From NCBI RefSeq assembly GCF_031312595.1, contig NZ_CP133592.1, positions 620,001 to 684,000 of the forward strand: a stretch of DNA of 64,000 nucleotides, given 5' to 3'. The position numbers and the translations under genes were made by a program. Origin of the DNA: Methanolobus sediminis (GTDB lineage Archaea > Halobacteriota > Methanosarcinia > Methanosarcinales > Methanosarcinaceae). Each line of letters opens with the position of its first letter. The stretch's first letter is position 1. A model generated the notes under the pieces. It had not been told where the DNA came from. It did no database searches and saw only the letters and a list, made by a program, of their open reading frames with translations. Shown here piece by piece: positions 27,435 to 36,343 of this stretch.

Positions 27435-27542
27435 AGAATAATTAAAAAATCGTATCAGGAAGATTAGCACAACGCTTCAATTAAGCTATGTATTATCTCC
27501 TGATCATTCTGTTTTTCTATTAGTCCATTAAATGTAGAATGT

Positions 27543-28409
27543 TTAGTACCTCAACAGGATGTACTTTTCATCGAAGTATGCACCCGGAGATGTGAAGTCG
27601 AAAACTACCAGAGAACCAGCTTCAGGTCTTACCTGGAATGATACTTCGGTCCTTGGTTCAAGACCTTCATATTCATCATCATCTTCCTGGAATACTCTTC
27701 GAATATCAACTACCACTTCCATGATATCACCTGTTCTTAAAACAGGCTGAGTGGCTTTGAATACAGATGAATCACGAGTGCGTATCGGGCTTACTGAGAA
27801 GTACTCATCTGTTGCCAGATGGATTTCATCATCATCAGCATCAGTATCATACCTGACATTAGCTACGTGAGTTCCATCAGATAAATAAATAATAAGCTGT
27901 GACAGATCTACATCTTCACTACCAGGTCCGAGTGATACAGAAATATGCAGTTTTGCAATCTCACCATAGTCTACAGTATCGCTAACGGTAACACCGTATG
28001 TTGTACCATCCAGAGTATAGTTATGTGATCCTGTGCGAGAAAAACGATATTCAAAATAAGAACCATCATCCACAATAGTCTCATCGCCACCATCTACTGA
28101 GATATTAAAATCTCCTGATGAGGAAATCCATTCGACCATTCCTCCTTTAGAACAATTTAAATCTGTAGCTGATAACGTCCCATCTGTATAAGTGACCGTC
28201 GTGTATGTCGCACGTTCACCCTCTACACGGTCAATACGCATATTGGAAGCAACCTCTCTTGTTGTCTCCTGACCAGTTTGAGATGCTTTCTGCTGAAGCA
28301 CTCCTGAGGTCTTGATCAAAAGGGCAGATGCTACGGCTGCCACAAGTACCATGGAGATAAAGATGATAAGGGTACCTATACCTACCTGTGCACGGTCATC
28401 CCTGTGCAT
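27543..28409 (-). CDS. Archaellin-like protein with an inserted beta-rich domain
   Basis: 288 residues. The N-terminus [20 protein letters not shown] is a textbook archaellin class III signal: a short charged leader, then '[23 protein letters not shown]' as the filament-forming helix, then '[10 protein letters not shown]'. The C-terminal half ('[32 protein letters not shown]') is also archaellin-like. Between them, about residues 60-140, sits an extra segment ('[20 protein letters not shown]', '[18 protein letters not shown]') resembling a small beta-sandwich/cupredoxin-like repeat without obvious copper ligands. No other archaellum gene is nearby. It may be a minor archaellin, an adhesin or a pilin using the pre-archaellin peptidase. 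Confidence 0.8.
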   Translation of the reverse strand: MHRDDRAQVGIGTLIIFISMVLVAAVASALLIKTSGVLQQKASQTGQETTREVASNMRIDRVEGERATYTTVTYTDGTLSATDLNCSKGGMVEWISSSGDFNISVDGGDETIVDDGSYFEYRFSRTGSHNYTLDGTTYGVTVSDTVDYGEIAKLHISVSLGPGSEDVDLSQLIIYLSDGTHVANVRYDTDADDDEIHLATDEYFSVSPIRTRDSSVFKATQPVLRTGDIMEVVVDIRRVFQEDDDEYEGLEPRTEVSFQVRPEAGSLVVFDFTSPGAYFDEKYILLRY

Positions 28410-28629
28410 TAAATGTCTCTGATTTGCTTTCGTGCGATTCCCTCATGAAACGTTTTAGCAATCGTGTTACAGGTTTATATTGCGATTCATACTATATTAA
28501 TTCTGTTATTTAATATTTTTGACGAGTTAATATAGATATCATGCTAGTAACTTCTGTTACCATAATTGCACTACCAAATATAATTATACTTATATTTAAA
28601 TCATCCTGTAAAATAAACAAAATCAATTG

Positions 28630-29286
28630 TTACACATATATGTCAAGTGAATGGATGTCCATCAAAACTGCACGTGCTGGAGCTCCATCACACCCCTTTA
28701 GCTTTAAAGGAAGGCAAATAAAGAAATAAACACCCTCATTTGCATTCTTCAAGTCCAGATATTCCACAATATTGACATTATTGCTCAAAAAAAGGTGATG
28801 GTTTGGTAAGGATATGTCTTCATCAACAGAAAGTGTGTCGACACCAACTACCCTGAAACAGTTATCAAATATCCATTTTCCCGCAGTTGCCGCAAGCAGT
28901 CTGCCTGATTGCAGACTTCCATCGTTACCCTTAGAATAGTCCCTTGTTTTTATCAAAATAATATCTGAATCTTTCATTGAATGCAGCTTGTAAGCTTTTT
29001 CAAGTTCAACATCAGTGATAGGACCATCACCCAATGAAAGGTCAAGAAGAACAGCTTTTCCCATTAATGACCCTGAATCAATTTCAGCAACTGATCTTCC
29101 ACTTTCATACAAATGTAAAGGTGCATCAATATGAGTACCGGTGTGTGTCCCAATACTTATTCTGGTAACCGTGAATCCATCTTTTTCAATTGAAGACACT
29201 TTTTCAAATACAGGAACTGGATCACCTTCATACACCGGAGTATCTTCGGATATTCCGGTAGTGATGTCAATAACTTTGAACTGCAT
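28630..29286 (-). CDS. Cyclase/kynurenine formamidase-like metal hydrolase
   Basis: 218 residues of the cyclase family (Pfam 'Cyclase', KynB-like). The metal-binding signature HxGTHxDxP is 'HTGTHIDAP' (His48, His52, Asp54). The N-terminal 'VIDITTGISEDTPVYEGDP' and later 'GVDTLSVDE' are typical. Members hydrolyse N-formylkynurenine, isatin or related amides; the natural substrate in methanogens is unknown. The start is 20 bases after the stop of the PHP gene on the same strand, so the two are probably cotranscribed. Confidence 0.85.
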   Translation of the reverse strand: MQFKVIDITTGISEDTPVYEGDPVPVFEKVSSIEKDGFTVTRISIGTHTGTHIDAPLHLYESGRSVAEIDSGSLMGKAVLLDLSLGDGPITDVELEKAYKLHSMKDSDIILIKTRDYSKGNDGSLQSGRLLAATAGKWIFDNCFRVVGVDTLSVDEDISLPNHHLFLSNNVNIVEYLDLKNANEGVYFFICLPLKLKGCDGAPARAVLMDIHSLDIYV

Positions 29287-29306
29287 TCGACTAAAAAAGG
29301 AAATAT

Positions 29307-29942
29307 TTACAGGAAGCGCACGGAGTTATTAAGCACATCATGTGCCTGTTTCTCAGTTAATCCGGCCCCCATTGCAACTTTCAGGGCGAATTCCTTTGTA
29401 ATCAGATTGCTCGGGCTATGTGTATCCGTATCTACAACAAGAGTTGCACCGGCTTCCATTCCAATCCTTGCAACGTGGCCATTTGTCCTGTTGTGACCAT
29501 TCCTTGCAGTGATCTCCAGACAAACATCATTCTCACGTGCAGTTTCGGCTTCTTCGATAGTGATAAAACCGGGATGTGCAAGTATATCAACATCTGCAAG
29601 TTCAACTGATGCAGCATTAGTTCCTGGCATTACAGGTTCATTTATTGTTTCACCGTGAACAACCACGATCTCTGCACCAAGATCCTTTGCCATTTTTGCA
29701 AGAGGAGCAATCTTACGTGGTGGAACGTGGGTGATTTCCACACCTACTTTTACTTTAATATCAAGCTCATCTTCAAGGTACTTTGCCTTGCTCACGTTCT
29801 TGATAATGTGCTCTACATTTGTAAAGTCTGCATGGTCAGTGATACCTATTGCTCTGTAACCGTGAACAACAGCCCTTCTAACGAGTTCACTTGGGATAAG
29901 TTCGCCATCACTGAAAATAGAATGAGTATGCATATCAATCAT
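29307..29942 (-). CDS. PHP-domain phosphoesterase (histidinol-phosphatase-like)
   Basis: 211 residues with the PHP-domain motifs in order: 'MHTHSIFSDGEL' (His5, His7), 'GITDHADF', 'KVGVEITHVPP', 'VVVHGETI', 'DILAHPGFI', 'CLEITARNG' and 'VDTDTHSPSN'. These give a complete trinuclear metal site. The family hydrolyses phosphate esters such as histidinol phosphate or acts on nucleic-acid ends; archaeal members of this length are generally uncharacterised. First gene of a two-gene minus-strand unit with the cyclase-like gene. Confidence 0.85.
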   Translation of the reverse strand: MIDMHTHSIFSDGELIPSELVRRAVVHGYRAIGITDHADFTNVEHIIKNVSKAKYLEDELDIKVKVGVEITHVPPRKIAPLAKMAKDLGAEIVVVHGETINEPVMPGTNAASVELADVDILAHPGFITIEEAETARENDVCLEITARNGHNRTNGHVARIGMEAGATLVVDTDTHSPSNLITKEFALKVAMGAGLTEKQAHDVLNNSVRFL

Positions 29943-30143
29943 AAAAATACCTCATAAGATTGAGAATCAATCTTAGAATAGAACCTATTATGTACTGAAG
30001 TTAGATAAAGCCATTCATAGGAAAACAAAAATAATATAATGCTTTATAGGCAATGTTCATAAGTCCGATATTTAGTATTTAATATTTGACATTAATACTT
30101 GATACTTACAGAATTATGACTTTCTAATAAGGAAGGATAAAAA

Positions 30144-30434
30144 TTGACAGGAATTAGAAGATTGGTGCTGGATGTGCTTAAACCCCATCATCCATCAATT
30201 GTAGAATTGTCCACGGTACTTAGTGTGCTTCCAGGAGTACACGGAGTGAATTTGAGCCTATATGAAGTAGACCAGCAGACAGAAACTGTAAAGATCACAG
30301 TAGAAGGAGAAAACCTGGATTACGAGGAAATCAAACAGTCCATAGAGAATCTGGGTGCAGTAGTCCACAGTATTGATGAGATAGCTGCAGGAAAACGTCT
30401 GGTGGAAGAAGTGCAGACCTTACAGGAAAGATAA
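30144..30434 (+). CDS. DUF211 family protein
   Basis: 96 residues, starting on TTG with an AAGGAAGG ribosome site (30130-30137) before it. The sequence '[22 protein letters not shown]' and '[22 protein letters not shown]' match DUF211, a small ferredoxin-like alpha-beta fold that forms multimers in archaea. Function unknown; an allosteric or ligand-binding role has been suggested for this fold. It stands alone and converges on the TPR gene. Confidence 0.85.
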   Translation: MTGIRRLVLDVLKPHHPSIVELSTVLSVLPGVHGVNLSLYEVDQQTETVKITVEGENLDYEEIKQSIENLGAVVHSIDEIAAGKRLVEEVQTLQER

Positions 30435-30477
30435 AATCAATCTTCTAAAAATTATCTGAATCTTCACGATACAGCTA

Positions 30478-31494
30478 TTAGAGACTTTTGTACGCACGTG
30501 CGATGTTGTGTATAACTCCATCGTGCTCGACCGGGAAAAGGCTTACTGTGAACACTTTTAGAGCTTCGTTGTAAGCGGTAACCGCCTTTTCCACATTACT
30601 TTCTTTATTTTCTATTTCGGACAGTTCAAACCAGGCATTTCCAAGGTTGTTCTGGACTGTGGCATATTCTATCGGGCGGCTATCTATTGTATAAACCCTG
30701 AGAGCATTGTTAAATGAAGTGATAGCGTTCTCAACGTTGCTTTTTTCATTTCCATATGAAGACATCTCAAGGTAGAGATTTCCCAGGTTGTTCTGGACAC
30801 CTGCATATTCCAGGGAATAGACATCTTCCCTGAAAACCCGGAGTGATTCCTTATATGCTGATAAAGACGTCTGAAGGCAGGTAACATTATTTTCAATATT
30901 TCCCTTTTTGCGCCATGCATTACCAAGTTTGTTGTTTATTGATGCAAAATAAATAGGATCAACTGCGATGGAATAGTAACCCAGGGCACTATCATAATAT
31001 GCTATTGCAGTATCCAGATCACTTAAATCTCCTCTGGAAGCATATAGTTTAAGATAAGCATCCCCCAGACCGTAGTGTACCCTGAAATATTCAGCCGGAT
31101 ATTCATCCTCTGTAATGAACTTTAAGGAATAATCATAAGCATAGATGCTATTTTGCAGATGGCTGGACGCATTCCCAGTATCAGAAGATGCTATTTCCTC
31201 ATACGTTTGTGCCCGGTAATAATGGTTCATCCCATATTCCAGTGGAAAATCCTTTGAAGATATCAAGTTAAAAACTGAATTATACACCTCAAGTGCACTG
31301 TCATAGTCACCTTCATCACGTAATTGTGATGCCTGCTCCCATAATGAGTCTATCTGGTTTAGTGTCCTTTGTTCCTGTATATAATCTCCAAAAATGACAT
31401 ATCCTGCGATAAGGAGAAGAAGAATACCGACGCCAGCATAGATAAAAGGTTTTTTTTGCGGACGAGATTCAGGTTCAGGGACTTCACAATTCAT
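30478..31494 (-). CDS. Membrane-anchored TPR-repeat protein
   Basis: 338 residues. A single transmembrane segment near residues 17-36 ('PFIYAGVGILLLLIAGYVIFG') leaves a large outer or inner domain made of six or more tetratricopeptide-like repeats of about 45 residues. Repeating patterns such as 'YAGVQNNLGNLYLEMSS', 'YATVQNNLGNAWFELSE' and 'NVEKAVTAYNEALKVFT' show the GN(A/L)-type repeat seen in methanogen TPR proteins. Probably a protein-interaction scaffold at the membrane. Monocistronic on the minus strand. No specific partner can be inferred. Confidence 0.8.
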   Translation of the reverse strand: MNCEVPEPESRPQKKPFIYAGVGILLLLIAGYVIFGDYIQEQRTLNQIDSLWEQASQLRDEGDYDSALEVYNSVFNLISSKDFPLEYGMNHYYRAQTYEEIASSDTGNASSHLQNSIYAYDYSLKFITEDEYPAEYFRVHYGLGDAYLKLYASRGDLSDLDTAIAYYDSALGYYSIAVDPIYFASINNKLGNAWRKKGNIENNVTCLQTSLSAYKESLRVFREDVYSLEYAGVQNNLGNLYLEMSSYGNEKSNVENAITSFNNALRVYTIDSRPIEYATVQNNLGNAWFELSEIENKESNVEKAVTAYNEALKVFTVSLFPVEHDGVIHNIARAYKSL

Positions 31495-31637
31495 AGACAG
31501 ATTCCAGAATTTACATCAATAACCATGCAACTTTTTCTGTTCAAGAAAGTACTGCAAGTAATAGTATAACTGCATACGCACTATAAAAACTACATTATTT
31601 TATAGTATAAATATATAATTGATGATAGGAAAATAAT

Positions 31638-31657
31638 AGTGGCAATTTATTGCCACT
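31638..31657 (-). terminator. Terminator after rlmE
   Basis: AGTGGCAA-TTTA-TTGCCACT is a perfect 8-bp stem 30 bases beyond the rlmE stop (31687, minus strand). A T-rich stretch precedes the stem on the minus strand rather than following it, so this could also be a 3'-end stabilising hairpin. Confidence 0.45.
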
Positions 31658-31686
31658 TCGATATCAAAAATAAAAAAAGAAACTAA

Positions 31687-32451
31687 TTACTCGATGACTT
31701 CTGCAAATGCAAAGTTTGGCTTCACATCGTTTATTCGGATCTTTACATGATCACCAAGCTGCACTCCTTTGACAAAAACAACAAAATCATCGATGAGAAC
31801 TGCACCGTCTCCACTGGAACCAAGTTCAGTTATATCAACTTCAAACTCGTCCCCGCGTCTCACGGGAGCTGTTAGGAACTTCTTACCGATAACATAAATT
31901 TCAGCACTCTGAGACCTTGAAGCTTTAGGATTATAAGACTGAGTATAAGTAAAATTATCCTGTACTTCGTCTAGGAAATCATTGAACATATCTCCCTGGA
32001 AGACCTTTACTACAAAATGACCACCGGGTTTGAGGATTTTTTTTGCACAGCCAAGGGCTGATCTTGTCAGATCGATAGAACGTGCGTGGTCATAACTCCA
32101 GTTTCCACTTAAGTTCGGTGCTGCATCACATATTACAACATCAGCTCCGGCCTTGCCCACCATCTCAAATATCTTTGCAATGGTCCTGTCAGAAGTTATG
32201 TCGCCAACTATTGTTTCTACACCTTCTATAGGTGATATTTTCCTGAGGTCTACACCCACAACACGGGCACCTGACAGTTCTTTAGCAACCTCACACCATC
32301 CACCGGGAGCAGCACCCAGGTCTACAACTATGTCGCCTTCTTTTATAACATGGTGCTTGTTGTTTATCTGAAAAAGCTTATAGGCCGCCCTGGAGCGAAA
32401 ACCATCTTCTTTAGCTTTCCAGTAATATTTATCACGCCTGTCTCTTGCCAT
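31687..32451 (-). CDS. rlmE: RlmE/FtsJ-type rRNA 2'-O-methyltransferase with TRAM domain
   Basis: 254 residues. The SAM-binding motif 'VVDLGAAPGGWCEVA' (about 42-56) and the K-D-K-E active set of the FtsJ family are visible ('RAAYKLFQI', 'VICDAAPNLSGNW', 'VVKVFQGDMF', 'AEIYVIGKKF'). Residues about 195-254 form a TRAM-like beta-barrel ('GDEFEVDITELGSSGDGAVLIDDFVVFVKG'), an RNA-binding addition common in archaeal members. Predicted to methylate the 23S rRNA A-loop uridine. It is last in an operon with an unknown coiled-coil protein and a Vms1-like release factor. Confidence 0.93.
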   Translation of the reverse strand: MARDRRDKYYWKAKEDGFRSRAAYKLFQINNKHHVIKEGDIVVDLGAAPGGWCEVAKELSGARVVGVDLRKISPIEGVETIVGDITSDRTIAKIFEMVGKAGADVVICDAAPNLSGNWSYDHARSIDLTRSALGCAKKILKPGGHFVVKVFQGDMFNDFLDEVQDNFTYTQSYNPKASRSQSAEIYVIGKKFLTAPVRRGDEFEVDITELGSSGDGAVLIDDFVVFVKGVQLGDHVKIRINDVKPNFAFAEVIE

Positions 32452-32476
32452 ATATGTACCAGATAATACCTAAAAT

Positions 32477-33088
32477 TCAAATACCTTGTGCCGATTTCAG
32501 GGATTCTATCTTTGAACTGAGTTCCTGTATCTCATCTTCAAGACCAGGCATGTCATCAGATAGCCAGAAAGTGTAATCGTAATACTGGTTCAGTATGTCA
32601 CTGTACCTTAACTCCAGATTTTCAAGATCATTTTCATGAACCTTTGTGGAACTGACTGATTCTATCTTGTTCTCAAGGTTCTTAATCCTGCGATGAAGAT
32701 TATTGCTAAGCCTTGCAGCCACACTGCTGAGGTTCACTTCCCTCTTATGCAATTCAAGAATATCAATAACCTCGCTTAGCTCAAAAGGAACTTCAGGGAA
32801 AGCATTTGGGCCGGAGATGTAATACAAAAGGATACCATCTTCACCTTCATCTGAATCCTGTGAAGCAGAATTTGTCCTGTTTTCTTCTGTACCTGCAATC
32901 TCTTCAGCCGAAACAGCAACAATGAGATGTTCCTTTTCAGCTTCCACACATAATTCCTTAATAGAAGGCATAACCGGTGGAGTTCCGCCTTTGAGCAAAG
33001 AAAGTTCTTTTATTATATGATATATTTCTTCCTGGGTAAGAGCACCTAAAGCATCAATTATCCCGCAAAGTCCCTCTTTACTTAGCAT
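32477..33088 (-). CDS. Unknown helical protein between Vms1-like and RlmE genes
   Basis: 203 residues, not recognised. The N-terminus 'LSKEGLCGIIDALGALTQEEIYHIIKELSLLKGG' looks like a helical bundle; a central acidic Ser/Glu/Asp stretch (about 65-85) is probably flexible; residues about 115-200 are predicted coiled coil ('LSNNLHRRIKNLENKIESV', 'DEIQELSSKIESLK'). Gaps of 25 bases to both neighbours place it in one operon with a peptidyl-tRNA-release-like protein and an rRNA methyltransferase, so a ribosome-associated role is plausible. That is inference from context only. Confidence 0.6.
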   Translation of the reverse strand: MLSKEGLCGIIDALGALTQEEIYHIIKELSLLKGGTPPVMPSIKELCVEAEKEHLIVAVSAEEIAGTEENRTNSASQDSDEGEDGILLYYISGPNAFPEVPFELSEVIDILELHKREVNLSSVAARLSNNLHRRIKNLENKIESVSSTKVHENDLENLELRYSDILNQYYDYTFWLSDDMPGLEDEIQELSSKIESLKSAQGI

Positions 33089-33113
33089 TGAAGCAACCTC
33101 ATATTATCTATAA

Positions 33114-34139
33114 TCACAGCCTGTATCTGCGACATGTCATTAACTGTTTCATTATGCCTGAGATATTATGTTTTTCGATACGAACATCAGATGACAGATA
33201 AACCTGAGTGACATCAAGAGGAATATCTAGAGCAATTTCCTTTGCAAGCGGAAGTTCACCGGCCAGGATCATATAGTCGATGCTGCCACTGAACTCATCA
33301 AGAAGGTTTTTCAGGGCAAGTCTTACTTTATCGATATGGTGTGCGATATCCTCATCCCGCAACCTTTCAAAGCGCCTCTGACTGAATCCTCCTTTGGCAT
33401 GTTTGGCCTTGACACTTGTTTTTATCATCTGGAAGGAATCGAAGTCTTGAGAATCAAGAGAAAAACCTGTGAAGGATTCGCCTGCATGAGCTACAAGAAC
33501 GCAAACAGCTGCATCCTTGTTCAACAGCTCTGAAATAGTTGAAATATCAAATTTATTATCCGTACTCCATGATGATTTATCCAGCGGCAATGGCGGAACA
33601 AGAAGCTCATTTATCATGTGGTCAGGAGAATAGAATAAAACAAAACCTGTGGTAGATTCTACTTTCTCGGCCAGTGCAAGAGTTTCGCTATCAACACGCT
33701 CTGTTAAAAGCTCATAATCTTTTATGCTGGCAGGACTTTCGCCTGCAGCCACATACAATGTTACAAGTGAAGAGTCCACATATGTGATTGTTGATAAAGA
33801 CCTGAGAAATTCTTCAGTACGCTGCTTGCTAAACTGGTCATTACAGGTGAATGAAATAGATGCAGGAATATCTGTCCTTTCTTTATCCATCTCATGCTCT
33901 AAGGTTTTGAGTTTCACTTCAAGAGCATTGAGTTTTTCCTCAGCTTCCTGTTTTGCTGCAACGGCCTTTTTCTCAGACTCGATGTTTTTCTCATATCTGA
34001 TGTTGGCAGTCCTTACATCCAGCTCAAGCTCAACTATATGGGATTGAAGACGATTTATTTCATTTTCAAGCTCTTCTTTTCCAGAATATCTGTTGAAGAG
34101 ATTGCTGATGTTGCCAACAACTTTGTCCTTTTCAATCAT
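33114..34139 (-). CDS. Vms1/VLRF1-like peptidyl-tRNA hydrolase (ribosome-associated quality control)
   Basis: 341 residues. Residues about 20-92 are a coiled coil. The rest has the eRF1-domain-2-like fold of Vms1/ANKZF1-type release factors: 'AVCVLVAHAGESFTGF' followed by 'KGGFSQRRFERLRDEDIAHH', where 'GGFSQRRF' (250-257, Gln254) corresponds to the GGQ-like catalytic loop. In eukaryotes Vms1 cleaves peptidyl-tRNA on stalled 60S subunits; archaeal versions are predicted to do likewise. Unlike eukaryotic forms, no zinc finger or ankyrin repeat is present. First gene of a three-gene minus-strand operon ending in rlmE. Confidence 0.82.
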   Translation of the reverse strand: MIEKDKVVGNISNLFNRYSGKEELENEINRLQSHIVELELDVRTANIRYEKNIESEKKAVAAKQEAEEKLNALEVKLKTLEHEMDKERTDIPASISFTCNDQFSKQRTEEFLRSLSTITYVDSSLVTLYVAAGESPASIKDYELLTERVDSETLALAEKVESTTGFVLFYSPDHMINELLVPPLPLDKSSWSTDNKFDISTISELLNKDAAVCVLVAHAGESFTGFSLDSQDFDSFQMIKTSVKAKHAKGGFSQRRFERLRDEDIAHHIDKVRLALKNLLDEFSGSIDYMILAGELPLAKEIALDIPLDVTQVYLSSDVRIEKHNISGIMKQLMTCRRYRL

Positions 34140-34285
34140 TTCATCTGAAATAGCAACTTACCTGATAAATAACCTATCGATTTGTTTTGAAGGCGGAAAA
34201 GAGATTCTTGAAAATGAAGCAATCAGGAAAGTGCATCCTGATGGAAGATACTACATATTTTAGAGATGCTTGAAAAATAGATTGA

Positions 34286-34306
34286 CTAAAGCCAGGAAGG
34301 CTTTAG
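34286..34306 (-). terminator. Terminator after SUMF1-like gene
   Basis: CTAAAGCC-TTCCT-GGCTTTAG on the minus strand is a perfect 8-bp stem, 42 bases after the stop at 34348, followed by 'tcaatctattttt'. Confidence 0.55.
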
Positions 34307-34347
34307 TTTTATATTTTGTACTATTTATAGGCTATTCAATTGATGAC

Positions 34348-35184
34348 TCAGGCATCCATTACAAGACGGAAACCAATTGAAGAGTCACCATCACGAGGAT
34401 CCTGCTTTCTCCTGTATGCTGTGTAGAGAGCATTTTCCTTGCTGGAGTAACTGCCGCCTCTGGCAACTCTTAGAGAAGATGAGCCTTTCTCAACAGCACT
34501 ACCATCCTCGCTTGCACTGCCATAATTGTCTACCCAGCTATCCTGAACATATTCCCATACATTGCCGTGAACGTCATAAAGTCCCCATGGGTTTGGAAGT
34601 TTCTGACCTACTTCGTGCGTCTTCTCGTATGAGTTCACCTGATACCATGCATAATCCTTGAGGAATGGGCCTTCGTCCTCATCAATTTCACCAAATGAAT
34701 AGAGAGTTGTTGTTCCGGCTGCAGCTGCATATTCCCACTCTGCCTCTGTTGGAAGTCTGTATTTTGTGGTTCCCTCCATCTCGTTGAGTTTGGTTATGAA
34801 CTCCTGAACATCATTCCATGAGACATTCTCAACCGGATTATCATCGCCCTTGAAATTAGAAGGATTGTTTCCCATTACTTCTTCCCACTGAGCCTGAGTT
34901 ACTTCGTATGTGCCTATGTAGAATGCATCGCCGATCCTTACTTCATGTATCGGCTGTGAGTATACATACTTGGATGTCCCCATGTTGAAATTTCCTGCCT
35001 CGATACGCTGGAACTCCATTCCCATGGAATTTGTGTATTCGTCACCTGTTGCACTACCTGCACCTGCAGATGAACTGCTTGCTCCGTTGTCACCACCACT
35101 ATCACTTGAAGTGCAACCTGTTACAGAAATTGCAAGCAGGAGCACTGCCAGAATTGTTAATATTTTTTTTGTACCTATCCACAT
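34348..35184 (-). CDS. SUMF1/FGE-like surface lipoprotein lacking the catalytic cysteines
   Basis: 278 residues. A lipoprotein signal with lipobox 'SVTGC' (Cys about 24) is followed by a Ser/Gly-rich linker and a formylglycine-generating-enzyme sulfatase-modifying domain: 'RIEAGNFNMGT', 'YIGTYEVTQAQWEEVMGNNPS', 'PVENVSWNDVQEFI', 'YRLPTEAEWEYAA', 'NPWGLYDVHGNVWEYVQDSW', 'RVARGGSY' and 'GFRLVMD'. True FGE needs two cysteines in the last part of the domain; here that stretch ('SKENALYTAYRRKQDPRDGDS') has none. It is therefore likely a non-catalytic, ligand- or protein-binding member on the cell surface. Confidence 0.87.
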   Translation of the reverse strand: MWIGTKKILTILAVLLLAISVTGCTSSDSGGDNGASSSSAGAGSATGDEYTNSMGMEFQRIEAGNFNMGTSKYVYSQPIHEVRIGDAFYIGTYEVTQAQWEEVMGNNPSNFKGDDNPVENVSWNDVQEFITKLNEMEGTTKYRLPTEAEWEYAAAAGTTTLYSFGEIDEDEGPFLKDYAWYQVNSYEKTHEVGQKLPNPWGLYDVHGNVWEYVQDSWVDNYGSASEDGSAVEKGSSSLRVARGGSYSSKENALYTAYRRKQDPRDGDSSIGFRLVMDA

Positions 35185-35252
35185 AAAATGTCCTCGCTGT
35201 GAGTCTTTTTGAAGGTATGATATTAATACATATCTATTTTTGACTGTTTATC

Positions 35253-36311
35253 TCAATTCTCAAAGTACTCGAAAGCATCGATTATGTCCAGATAAACACC
35301 ATCAAATCCGACATTAAGTATCATATCCAGGTACGCATCCTCGTTCCCATAGATGACATTCTGCCACTCTTCTTCCCAGTAGCGTACCTTGTAATTACCT
35401 TCCCAATAAGGATTTTCAGCCTCAAGCCAATCAGGAGAGCCTACACTCCATGAATCATCCCAGTAGTAACGGTAGTCTTCAGCTTCACCAATGCTCATGT
35501 AGGCAATTACCAGACGAGAGCCACCATTTGATTTGGTTTTCAGGGAAGCAATATCATCAGATGTCAGAGATACATCATCATAGAAGAGATCGATAAGAAT
35601 CACATCATAGTCAGTTCCCCGCAAGCTTTGCAGAAACTCTTCCTTGCTGCCATATTCTTCAGGATTGATGATGTACAGGAAATTCTCTGCATCACTAAGA
35701 GAATGAATATCATTACTGTTGACATTGAATGGCTTTGCCGGATAAGCAGGGATAGTATCAAGATCCCTGCTGTCAACAGCCAAGGCTATGTAACCCCTGT
35801 CTGCATTCTCACGATATGAAGCATCAACATAAGATTTAGTCCAGCAGTAATCGGTTACCAGTACAACTACACCGTTGTCCCTGGCAACATCCAGCAATGA
35901 TGCCAGATATTCCGTATCTTCTTCTTTTGTTGCCATGTTGCCATCATCATAACCAAAGAAGAGGTCTTCCCTGCCAACTCCATCTATGGCTGCAATATAA
36001 TCCTGCGCTGTAGGGTCATCTGACCCTCCACCGGATGTCAGAAGTTCCTGACCATTCTGCGGGATTATTATGAAATCCGGATTCTTCTGTTTTGAGTAAG
36101 TGCTGATGCCGGTGACAAAATCACGCATTTGCTGACGATAGTCTATTTCTGGAGTGGAGTTGTCAACGGCGTCGGGGGAATCAGTGTTTGAGACTTCGGA
36201 TATACCAGAGTTTTCGATTGTGTCGGGTGTGTCTGTGCTGTTGTCTGAACAGCCGGATGTCAATAGTATGAAGGTGACAAAAATAATAATTCCCAGTGAT
36301 TTCAAGTTCAT
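35253..36311 (-). CDS. GH114-like (TM1410 family) surface lipoprotein
   Basis: 352 residues. Lipoprotein signal 'FVTFILLTSGC' (Cys about 21), then an Asp/Ser/Thr-rich linker to about 60, then a TIM-barrel-like domain of the endo-alpha-1,4-polygalactosaminidase/TM1410 family. Signatures are 'YDVILIDLFYDD', 'LVIAYMSIGEAEDYRYYW', 'WYWEEEW'-like segments ('VRYWEEEWQNVIYG') and 'GFDGVYLDIIDAFEY' at the C-terminus with the expected acidic residues. Predicted to cleave amino-sugar polymers of a surface or biofilm polysaccharide. Next to another lipoprotein (SUMF1-like) on the same strand, 68 bases away. Confidence 0.83.
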   Translation of the reverse strand: MNLKSLGIIIFVTFILLTSGCSDNSTDTPDTIENSGISEVSNTDSPDAVDNSTPEIDYRQQMRDFVTGISTYSKQKNPDFIIIPQNGQELLTSGGGSDDPTAQDYIAAIDGVGREDLFFGYDDGNMATKEEDTEYLASLLDVARDNGVVVLVTDYCWTKSYVDASYRENADRGYIALAVDSRDLDTIPAYPAKPFNVNSNDIHSLSDAENFLYIINPEEYGSKEEFLQSLRGTDYDVILIDLFYDDVSLTSDDIASLKTKSNGGSRLVIAYMSIGEAEDYRYYWDDSWSVGSPDWLEAENPYWEGNYKVRYWEEEWQNVIYGNEDAYLDMILNVGFDGVYLDIIDAFEYFEN

Positions 36312-36343
36312 ATATAATTAGTAGGGCCAGAACAAGATAAAGA

